Below are positions 1 to 4,575 of a DNA stretch of 5,266 nt, one piece after another. The notes below the pieces were generated by a model, which had not been told where the DNA came from, ran no database searches, and was given only the letters and a program-made list of their open reading frames with translations. Positions within the stretch are counted from its first letter, which is position 1, and every line of letters begins with the position of its first letter. Source of the DNA: Vampirovibrionales bacterium (GTDB lineage Bacteria > Cyanobacteriota > Vampirovibrionia > Vampirovibrionales > JAJTHC01); assembly GCA_021299615.1 (NCBI GenBank), contig JAJTHC010000193.1:1-5266 (forward strand), written 5' to 3'. The translations under genes were made by a program, and so were the position numbers.

Positions 1-471
1 CCACACGAGCAACTTGGCTCCAAAGGTAATGGGTTCGCCGTGAATGCCGTGGCTACGCCCGACCATCACCGTGTACTGCTGTTCCCACGCCCGTTCGAGC
101 AAGGTGTTTTTAAGGGCATTCAGTTTTTCCAACAAAACAGGTTTAGCGTTTTGAATCTGCACATTTAAAGCGGTGTCGATGAGATCGCTAGAAGTCATGC
201 CCAAGTGGACAAAACGGCTATTTTCACCCACATATTCAGCCACATTCGTCAAAAAAGCGATGACATCGTGACGCACTTCTTCTTCAATTTCATCAATGCG
301 AGCGATATTGTATTGAGCCTTTTCACGGACTTCGGCGGTGACGCCTTCAGGCACGTTACCGAGGGCTTCATGGGCTTCAAGGGCGGCGAGTTCTACGAGC
401 AACCATGCGTCGAACTTGGCTTCAGGCGTCCATAGGGCGGACATGGCAGGCAGGGAATAGCGTTCAATCAT
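1..471 (-). CDS. purB: Adenylosuccinate lyase, N-terminal 157 residues (partial)
   Basis: PurB catalyses two fumarate-releasing steps of purine synthesis in the cytoplasm: SAICAR to AICAR, and adenylosuccinate to AMP. The reading frame starts at the ATG whose complement is 469-471 (MIERYSLPAMSALW) and runs off the left edge still open, so the C-terminal two thirds of a protein usually near 430 residues are missing. Family landmarks are clear: RHD with His68, FVHLGMTSSD with His89 and the Thr93-Ser94-Ser95 substrate loop, and GRSHGIHGEP with His141. These His positions coincide with the numbering I know for the Bacillus subtilis enzyme, which supports both the identity and the start. An AGGAG ribosome-binding site lies 11 bases upstream (483-487). 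The gene is transcribed away from the rest of the window, and nothing links it functionally to the exported-protein genes. No frameshift or missing key residue is seen in the visible part. Confidence 0.95.
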   Translation of the reverse strand, partial: MIERYSLPAMSALWTPEAKFDAWLLVELAALEAHEALGNVPEGVTAEVREKAQYNIARIDEIEEEVRHDVIAFLTNVAEYVGENSRFVHLGMTSSDLIDTALNVQIQNAKPVLLEKLNALKNTLLERAWEQQYTVMVGRSHGIHGEPITFGAKLLVW

Positions 472-527
472 GGTAGAGGGGACTCCTATAAATACGTCTT
501 GAGGTGAAGGGGTTAGGGAAAAAAATC

Positions 528-536
528 TGTCATAAT
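528..536 (+). promoter_or_regulatory. Possible extended -10 promoter reading toward the exported-protein gene
   Basis: TGTCATAAT on the plus strand is an extended -10 element (TGn plus CATAAT) without a recognisable -35. It overlaps the purB -10 by two bases, so the two promoters would be divergent and compete for polymerase. Transcription from here would give a leader of about 200 bases containing both GC-rich hairpins ahead of the gene at 742. No better plus-strand promoter was found between 472 and 741. Confidence 0.25.
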
Positions 537-563
537 CATATAGAAAACAGGCGAATAAAGCAA
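535..563 (-). promoter_or_regulatory. Probable sigma-70-type promoter of purB
   Basis: On the minus strand, TTGCTT (558-563) is followed by a 17-base spacer and TATGAT (535-540), which matches the -10 consensus at 5 of 6 bases. Transcription would start near 528, leaving a leader of about 57 bases before the purB ATG, with AGGAG at 483-487. The -35 matches only the TTG half of the consensus. No PurR-like operator palindrome was recognised. Confidence 0.5.
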
Positions 564-590
564 AGATTGTGCTTGAAAAGGTTGTCCTGT

Positions 591-626
591 CCCCTCTCCT
601 TGAGGAGAGGGCTAGGGAGAGGGGGG
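591..626. repeat. GC-rich inverted repeat with two alternative pairings
   Basis: CCCTCTCCT (592-600) pairs perfectly with AGGAGAGGG (603-611) around a TG loop. Alternatively CCCCTCTCC (591-599) pairs with GGAGAGGGG (616-624), so the left arm has two nearby partners. This purine/pyrimidine-segregated form is the type of short intergenic palindrome found dispersed in many bacterial genomes. No T-tract follows, so it is not a typical intrinsic terminator on the plus strand. It lies in the leader of the downstream gene if transcription starts near 540. Confidence 0.7.
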
Positions 627-652
627 ATGTCTAAACCCAGTGTTTAAATCTA

Positions 653-689
653 CTCCCCACCCCAACCCTCCCCTTAAAGGGGAGGGGGG
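653..689. repeat. GC-rich palindromic intergenic repeat (source of the HPNPPLKGEG peptide)
   Basis: CCCTCCCC (666-673) and GGGGAGGG (679-686) form a perfect 8-bp stem around TTAAA, flanked by further C-rich (653-663) and G-rich (687-689) runs. Read in the frame of the next gene it gives TPHPNPPLKGEGG. I know that peptide as a recurrent artefact at the start of over-extended gene models, produced by a widespread palindromic repeat. It resembles the hairpin at 3296-3325, which also pairs CCCTCCC-like with GGGAGGG-like arms. This supports a dispersed repeat family rather than coding sequence. Confidence 0.75.
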
Positions 690-728
690 TAAAGCCAATT
701 CGCAAAGACCGCTCTTAAAGAGATTGAG

Positions 729-733
729 AAGGA
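729..733 (+). promoter_or_regulatory. Ribosome-binding site that fixes the start at 742
   Basis: AAGGA sits 8 bases before the ATG at 742, in good context and spacing. The alternative GTG start at 640 has no comparable site and would translate through the palindromic repeat. The site therefore decides in favour of the shorter protein, which begins directly with a signal peptide. Confidence 0.75.
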
Positions 734-741
734 AACAGACT

Positions 742-1620
742 ATGTTCAAACACTTATTTTCATTGGTTTGCGTGGTGTTGCTTTCTATTTTGATTGTAGG
801 GGTCAGTGCATCTGCATGGGGAGCCGACTATAAAGGGCAGTACAAACGCCCGCCAAACCCCGAAACCAACCCCAAAGCGACGCTTGTTTTAGCCGTGGAA
901 CCCCAAGCCAAAGATGCCAAAGCTTACGGCGATTTAGGTACACTTATTGGAGGGATACTCACTCGCAATTTAGCCCTTGCCTTAAAGGGGCAAGGCAAGC
1001 AATCGTATTTGTCGCCCTTGCAAGCGACAGAAGCCTACCGCATTGGCAATAAACTCAATACAGAGGCTCGTTTTTTAAGCAAAATGAACAATAAAGCCAA
1101 TTTCGGCATTACGGATATGAAAGGCTTAAACAGTGCCTTGTGTAAAACCTACAAGGAATTGTGTGCCTCGTCATCTTTGGCGTTTACAGGGGTGGATCGG
1201 GTGCTTGTGGTGCGAGCCGACCTCGATTTTACCCGTCCGTACCGTCCGCCGTCTCGTTGGAAACGCATTATGAGCTGGTTTGAAGGCAATTTAAATGAAG
1301 AAGCCATGGGCTATGTGGATGTGGATATTCAGCGTTTTGACCGCAGTTCAACAGGCATGTACCAAGTCGTGCATCAGTGGCAGGGCGAGTTTCGCTTGCC
1401 GACTGATCGCATGGTCGGTGCCACGCTTTCGGTCTATGACGAGCCTTCCGCCAATACATGGGTGAGCCGTTTGGGGCATGAGGTCTTTCAGGAATACTGG
1501 AAGGCGACTTCACAGGATTATGGCGTGGTTCGCAATTTAAATCCTCTCAACAAGTTACCGATTCCTCCGAAAGAGGCGTGGGATTTGGATGAGTCGAAGT
1601 TTGAGTCGTATCGAAAATAA
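742..1620 (+). CDS. Exported protein of unknown function (292 aa)
   Basis: I do not recognise this gene with certainty. The ATG at 742 gives MFKHLFSLVCVVLLSILIVG, a classic signal peptide with probable cleavage after ASA (residue 25) or GA (residue 28), so the mature protein should be periplasmic or envelope-associated. The mature part starts with a Pro/Asn/Lys-rich stretch (30-45), then a strand-like segment (ATLVLAVEP, 47-54), a Gly/Leu-rich helix (63-82), a strand pair (VDRVLVVRADLDF, 151-163) and YVDVDIQRFDRSSTGMY (191-207). This order (strand, helix, strand, then a 'D...TG' hairpin) loosely recalls TolB-N or CsgG-like envelope domains, which is inference only. Cys134 and Cys141 could form a disulfide after export. 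The C-terminus (263-292) is Pro- and charge-rich. A GTG at 640 would add 34 residues, but those are translated repeat DNA. No intrinsic terminator follows, and the nearest gene downstream is 268 bases away. Confidence 0.8.
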   Translation: MFKHLFSLVCVVLLSILIVGVSASAWGADYKGQYKRPPNPETNPKATLVLAVEPQAKDAKAYGDLGTLIGGILTRNLALALKGQGKQSYLSPLQATEAYRIGNKLNTEARFLSKMNNKANFGITDMKGLNSALCKTYKELCASSSLAFTGVDRVLVVRADLDFTRPYRPPSRWKRIMSWFEGNLNEEAMGYVDVDIQRFDRSSTGMYQVVHQWQGEFRLPTDRMVGATLSVYDEPSANTWVSRLGHEVFQEYWKATSQDYGVVRNLNPLNKLPIPPKEAWDLDESKFESYRK

Positions 1621-1623
1621 TAC

Positions 1624-1695
1624 CTATTCCTGTTTTAAATAGCGTCTGGCGTATTCGTTGTCGTTCGGGTTTTCGATGTGCTTATGGTCGTCTCT
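1624..1695 (-). pseudogene. Possible C-terminal remnant of a lost minus-strand gene
   Basis: Read on the minus strand, this stretch gives 23 residues ending in a TAG (NPNDNEYARRYLKQE at the end), with the charged, helix-like look of a genuine protein C-terminus. An in-frame TAA at 1696-1698 lies directly upstream and there is no start codon, so it cannot be an intact gene. It ends 3 bases from the stop of the rightward gene, a normal convergent arrangement. Its broken side abuts the self-complementary element starting near 1703. I cannot name the parent family, and a chance reading of non-coding DNA is quite possible at this length. Confidence 0.25.
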
Positions 1696-1702
1696 TTACA
1701 CC

Positions 1703-1812
1703 TCCCCCATCTGCGAGTCTAGGAGCCTAGATTATTTTGTGAAGAAGTGTAGATAGAACTACATGACTGAACAAAATAATCGTAGCGACAAAGTATAGGC
1801 ACTGTAGGGGGA
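1703..1812. repeat. Nested self-complementary element (MITE-like or structured RNA)
   Basis: The outer ends TCCCCC (1703-1708) and GGGGGA (1807-1812) are inverted copies. Further in, GTCTA (1717-1721) pairs with TAGGC (1796-1800) with one G-U pair. The core 1730-1781 is a long imperfect palindrome. A small palindrome, TCTAGGAGCCTAGA (1718-1731), offers an alternative fold. The whole of about 110 bp could fold back on itself, as expected of a miniature inverted-repeat element or a structured transcript. No ORF of note lies within. It shares the 9-mer AGGAGCCTA (1721-1729) with the palindromic region after ctpA (3260-3268). Confidence 0.5.
1730..1781. repeat. 52-base imperfect palindrome inside the intergenic element
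   Basis: GATTATTTTGT (1730-1740) is perfectly complementary to ACAAAATAATC (1771-1781). On the same symmetry axis, AG/CT (1743-1744 with 1767-1768) and TGTAG/CTACA (1748-1752 with 1759-1763) also pair, closing an ATAGAA loop. The internal loop next to the 11-bp stem has GA opposite GA, which in RNA could form tandem G-A pairs. No T-tract follows on either strand, so a simple terminator is unlikely. Confidence 0.7.
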
Positions 1813-1847
1813 ATTATTTAAAATACTATATCTGAAATACTTTGGTG

Positions 1848-1853
1848 TACAAT
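1848..1853 (+). promoter_or_regulatory. Weak candidate -10 element for ctpA
   Basis: TACAAT lies 34 bases before the ctpA ATG and matches TATAAT at 5 of 6 bases. Upstream, at the usual spacing, only A/T-rich sequence without a good -35 is present (around 1824-1830). It is offered because ctpA is separated from the preceding gene by 267 bases and needs a promoter. Confidence 0.3.
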
Positions 1854-1887
1854 AAACGCAGAAGTTCCCCAACCCGAAGGAAGTCCG

Positions 1888-3210
1888 ATGCGTCATTTAA
1901 AGTCAGCCAAAAAACAAAGTCCACTGGTCAAAACATTGTGGACACTTCTGTTTTGGGTGGCGTTGTTGGCAACAATCGCCAGCTCTACGTGGGCGTGCCT
2001 GCCTGAAGCGTGGCAGTCGTGGGATCCTCAGCGTGGCAGGCTAGAAGGGGAGTCACATACGGAAAAGCTCTATAATACGGAACAGCCCAAGGCCCGTCAA
2101 CTCTTCGTTGAAGCTCTGCAACACACCGAAGCCCTGTATGTGGATGAACACTTCAATCATCAGACGCTGTCTCGTTGGAAAAGTCACTATTACGAACAGA
2201 TTCAGAATCTCGATGATGCCTATATCGCAATAGAATCTACGATAGAAAGTCTAAACGACCCCTACACCCACTTTTTTCGCCCTGACCAATATGCGGAACA
2301 AAATATGGCGTTATCTTCCAAATTGTACGGCATAGGCGTTGAAATTAGCCTTGTAGATGACGCCATTACCATTATGAACTTGCTTCCGAATTCGCCTGCT
2401 ATGTCGTGCAAATGCCTCAATATAGGCGATGTCATCACGCATATAGACGGTGTGCCTGTCCATGGATGGACAACCCTAAACGTTGCTAAACGCATTCGTG
2501 GCAAACAGGGAACACCCGTTATTCTAACAATTAAACCCCCTGAAGGAAAGCCTGAAAATGTCAAAGTGATTCGAGACGAAATAGAATTATTACATGTACA
2601 AGTCATCGATGTGCCGAAACACCCTGAAGTCGGCTTTATTCGTCTGCAATCCTTTATGGGAGCAGGTATCGCCAACGAGTTTCGCCATGCACTAGAAACC
2701 ATAAGAACACGTCCGTATTTGATTATTGATCTACGTAATAATGGCGGAGGCATGCTCAGTAATGCCATTGAAATTGCGGACTTTTTTTTGGATGAGCAAG
2801 TCATTGTGCAAGTCGACGGCAGGGGCAGTACTTATGACCGCATTTACAAGGGGCATCGAGGTTCTTTGTATGATGGCAAAGTTGTGGTACTTATCAATGA
2901 AGGTTCCGCCAGTGCGAGCGAAGTGCTTGCAGGAGCCTTGCATGAACAGAAAAATGCCCTACTCGTGGGACGCCAAACCTATGGCAAGGGCATGGTGCAA
3001 GAAGTCGTACCTTTAGAAGCTTACCCTGTGGGGCTAACCTTGACGGTGGCTCATTATTTAACGCCGCAGGGGCAGGACTTGAATCATGTGGGCTTAGCCC
3101 CTGATGTGAAGCTTGCGGAAAAGCAAATTCGTCAAGCGTCTAAAGAAGGGGATGACATCGTGTTGAATGAAGCCATTAAAGCAATTAAAACGAAAGATAG
3201 TCGAGTTTAG
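1888..3210 (+). CDS. ctpA: C-terminal processing peptidase, S41 family (CtpA type)
   Basis: This is a complete 440-residue serine endoprotease of the CtpA/Prc/D1-processing family, which trims C-termini of exported or membrane proteins. The N-terminus has a positively charged start and a hydrophobic stretch (residues 13-35), acting as a signal peptide or membrane anchor that places the enzyme outside the cytoplasmic membrane. An N-terminal helical region with SLNDPYTHFF (121-130) is typical of the family. A PDZ domain covers about 145-230 (YGIGVEI, then IGDVITHIDG). The protease core follows, with DLRNNGGG (281-288), NEGSASASE (337-345) and YGKGMVQ (365-371). By alignment to the known family spacing the catalytic set is Ser342, Lys367 (25 residues later) and Gln371, all intact. 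AAGGAAG at 1877-1883 is a good ribosome-binding site for the ATG at 1888. Oddities are a CxC pair (Cys174, Cys176) within the PDZ domain and a stop codon lying inside a long inverted repeat. The flanking genes encode exported proteins, so substrates among them are possible but unproven. Confidence 0.95.
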   Translation: MRHLKSAKKQSPLVKTLWTLLFWVALLATIASSTWACLPEAWQSWDPQRGRLEGESHTEKLYNTEQPKARQLFVEALQHTEALYVDEHFNHQTLSRWKSHYYEQIQNLDDAYIAIESTIESLNDPYTHFFRPDQYAEQNMALSSKLYGIGVEISLVDDAITIMNLLPNSPAMSCKCLNIGDVITHIDGVPVHGWTTLNVAKRIRGKQGTPVILTIKPPEGKPENVKVIRDEIELLHVQVIDVPKHPEVGFIRLQSFMGAGIANEFRHALETIRTRPYLIIDLRNNGGGMLSNAIEIADFFLDEQVIVQVDGRGSTYDRIYKGHRGSLYDGKVVVLINEGSASASEVLAGALHEQKNALLVGRQTYGKGMVQEVVPLEAYPVGLTLTVAHYLTPQGQDLNHVGLAPDVKLAEKQIRQASKEGDDIVLNEAIKAIKTKDSRV

Positions 3211-3287
3211 AGTTTTCTAATATAGTGTTTTAAAGAGTTTGCCGTACTTAGGCTAGACGAGGAGCCTACTGTACAGAAAACTCTAAA
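3206..3287. repeat. 13-bp perfect inverted repeat with inner hairpin, overlapping the ctpA stop
   Basis: TTTAGAGTTTTCT (3206-3218) and AGAAAACTCTAAA (3275-3287) are perfect inverted copies, and the left copy contains the ctpA TAG stop. Inside lies a second hairpin: GTAC and TAGGCT (3244-3247 and 3249-3254) pair with AGCCTA and GTAC (3263-3268 and 3271-3274) around an 8-base loop. About 25 bases on the left side remain unpaired. The nested architecture and the shared AGGAGCCTA 9-mer link it to the element at 1703-1812. It may be a mobile palindrome that supplied the end of ctpA, or a structured 3' end that protects the mRNA. Confidence 0.65.
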
Positions 3288-3295
3288 TGTTTCAG

Positions 3296-3332
3296 AATCC
3301 CCTCCCTTACTTAAGGGAGGGGATTTGTTTTT
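3296..3332 (+). terminator. Strong intrinsic terminator of ctpA, built from a GC-rich palindrome
   Basis: A perfect 14-bp stem (3296-3309 with 3312-3325), whose GC-rich centre is CCCCTCCC/GGGAGGGG, is followed by TTTGTTTTT on the plus strand. This is the standard form of a Rho-independent terminator and lies 85 bases beyond the ctpA stop. The stem resembles the repeat at 653-689, so a dispersed palindrome may have been co-opted as terminator. The A/T-rich outer pairs make it partly bidirectional. Confidence 0.8.
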
Positions 3333-3342
3333 GGCTGGCTCG

Positions 3343-3351
3343 TGCTATAAT
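3343..3351 (+). promoter_or_regulatory. Perfect extended -10 promoter giving a near-leaderless mRNA
   Basis: TGCTATAAT contains a perfect TATAAT (3346-3351) with the TGn extension. The -35 region is only a poor match and falls on the terminator T-tract (TTGTTT, 3325-3330). The expected start point, about 7 bases after the hexamer, is 3357-3359, which is 2-4 bases before the ATG at 3361. It drives the two-gene operon 3361-5266. Confidence 0.7.
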
Positions 3352-3360
3352 AAGACGTAT

Positions 3361-4575
3361 ATGAAAAAAATGAGTCCCCCTAGTTCATGGAAACCCCCTG
3401 CTCACGCCTCGATCGTCGTGATGCTCTGCCTTGCCGTGATGATGAGCCTCACCTTGCCGACTTTAGAAGCTAAAACAGCGAAAAACACTCCCCAAACGCC
3501 TCGATTGAGCTTTGTTCCAGCCTTGCTTTCGCCCAATAACGCCCTGCCCACTGAACCAAGATTCATTAAAGAAGAGGTTCCAAGTTCTTTAGATGAAGTC
3601 GTCACCCTTGAAGGCGTCAAACCCAATCAAAGCCTAGAGCAACTGCGTCAAGCCCCCAAGGCCAACATGAAAGTAGTTACAGCCTTGTCTGTTCAAGATA
3701 TTCAAAAAACGCCTAGCTTAGCCAGTCAAAATAATGCCGTCACACTGCTTAAGCTACAAAGTGAAGTCGCCGAAGCTGACTTGAAACACCTATGGCGAGC
3801 CACCATTGAACGCAATGCCGTGGTGCGTTTCGCCCTTGAAAAAATTGCCCTGCCGTCTGAACGTCACATGAGCCATTCTAGCGAGTTTTTACGTAAGACG
3901 CTAAGCGTTTTGATTACAGGAGCAGCGTTAGCCACCAGCACAGTAGCCCCGATCGGTGGTTACGAAAGCATGGGCATGATGACAGGCTCCCAAGTTGCCC
4001 AAAACTATGTGATGGGACGCAACAAGCCCCTAAGCGAACTCACGCCGACAGAACATATTCAACTCTCTTATCTCATTGATGAGCTGAAGGAAGCCTTGGT
4101 CAAGCATTACCACGCTTATCAACAAGCCTTATATAGTTTGAATCAATTGCAAAGCCAAGAAGTGCTTGAAGAAGCCCAGTTTCAGAAGCTTCAGAACACC
4201 CCCGATGCCACACAAAAGTTTTTGGCGATACAGCGTTATTATGGGTATCGTGAAAATTTGCAAAAAGCCCAGCATAAAGCAGAAAATGCCCGCATTCAGC
4301 TCGAACGTATGGCAGGGCCTCAAGCGGTTGATACCCTTGCGTTAGGGTTGCGTCCACAAGCGTCGTTTGTGGCGGTGCACCCCGAAACGAAAACAACCGA
4401 AGTGGCTAAAGCCAAAGGTGTTCTAATAGGAGCCGCCGCCCCTATTAAGAAAACGCCTTTAAAGGTAACACCCAAGCGTTTGCCCTTAATTAATGATGTA
4501 CTGTTGAAAGCTCCGTCGGCAAAGTCCACTTCATCCAAAACAAGCCCTCCTTTATTGGAGGATATAAAGCTCTAA
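3361..4575 (+). CDS. Exported helical protein, first of two tandem paralogues (404 aa)
   Basis: I cannot assign a named family. From the ATG at 3361 the protein has a long Pro-containing n-region and then a hydrophobic stretch (SIVVMLCLAVMMSL, 17-30) ending near LEAKTA, so it is probably exported with cleavage near residues 37-40. After a low-complexity linker (40-125) come a helix with LWRATIERNAVVRFALEKI (144-162), a Gly/Ala-rich hydrophobic segment (182-215, with a GxxxG at Gly205-Gly209) and long amphipathic helices (230-330) ending in ARIQLERMAG (310-319). The tail (340-404) is rich in Lys, Thr, Pro and Ser. The long helical part loosely resembles TolC-type helices, but no beta-barrel strands are evident. 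No Shine-Dalgarno precedes 3361. A TTG at 3325 lies upstream of the predicted transcription start, and the ATG at 3370 is an alternative. The stop overlaps the next start (TAATG), and the next gene encodes a diverged copy of residues 144-262. Confidence 0.8.
   Translation: MKKMSPPSSWKPPAHASIVVMLCLAVMMSLTLPTLEAKTAKNTPQTPRLSFVPALLSPNNALPTEPRFIKEEVPSSLDEVVTLEGVKPNQSLEQLRQAPKANMKVVTALSVQDIQKTPSLASQNNAVTLLKLQSEVAEADLKHLWRATIERNAVVRFALEKIALPSERHMSHSSEFLRKTLSVLITGAALATSTVAPIGGYESMGMMTGSQVAQNYVMGRNKPLSELTPTEHIQLSYLIDELKEALVKHYHAYQQALYSLNQLQSQEVLEEAQFQKLQNTPDATQKFLAIQRYYGYRENLQKAQHKAENARIQLERMAGPQAVDTLALGLRPQASFVAVHPETKTTEVAKAKGVLIGAAAPIKKTPLKVTPKRLPLINDVLLKAPSAKSTSSKTSPPLLEDIKL
4417..4457. repeat. 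Imperfect palindrome inside the coding sequence
   Basis: TAATAGG (4424-4430) pairs with CCTATTA (4441-4447) around a GCC-rich loop. GGTGTT (4417-4422) pairs with AACGCC (4452-4457) with one G-U pair. It lies in the variable C-terminal tail of the exported protein, where it encodes GVLIGAAAPIKKT. The minus strand in this stretch reads almost the same peptide (LIGAAAPIRTPL). It may be a palindromic element inserted in frame, or a chance arrangement. Confidence 0.45.
4546..4561 (+). promoter_or_regulatory. Hairpin sequestering the Shine-Dalgarno of the second paralogue
   Basis: CCTCC (4546-4550), the loop TTTATT and GGAGG (4557-4561) form a 5-bp, mostly GC stem. GGAGG is the strongest Shine-Dalgarno near the downstream ATG at 4575, although its 13-base spacing is long. 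The hairpin lies within the upstream reading frame, so ribosomes finishing that gene would open it. With the TAATG overlap, this points to translational coupling of the two proteins. Confidence 0.55.

Noticed and set aside
205..435. Plus-strand open frame of 76 codons
   Set aside because: It lies entirely antisense within purB, whose catalytic motifs are unmistakable on the minus strand.
591..689. CRISPR-like or tandem repeat array
   Set aside because: The two GC-rich palindromes differ in sequence and spacing. There is no regular repeat-spacer pattern, and no tRNA or rRNA gene was seen in the window.
1268..1513. Minus-strand open frame inside the 292-residue gene
   Set aside because: The translation is low-complexity and without domain features, and the plus-strand frame has a signal peptide and ribosome-binding site.
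1730..1781. Intrinsic terminator after the 292-residue gene
   Set aside because: The stem is A/T-rich with internal loops and no T-tract follows on either strand.
1984..1999. Lipobox at Cys37 of CtpA
   Set aside because: The residues before the cysteine are Thr-Trp-Ala, which do not fit the lipobox pattern. A signal anchor or ordinary signal peptide is more likely.
2262..3016. Several minus- and plus-strand open frames within ctpA
   Set aside because: They are shadows of the conserved S41 protease frame and show no initiation signals or recognisable motifs.
3325..3360. TTG start at 3325 for the first paralogue (416 aa)
   Set aside because: It begins inside the terminator stem and upstream of the predicted transcription start, so it would not be on the mRNA.
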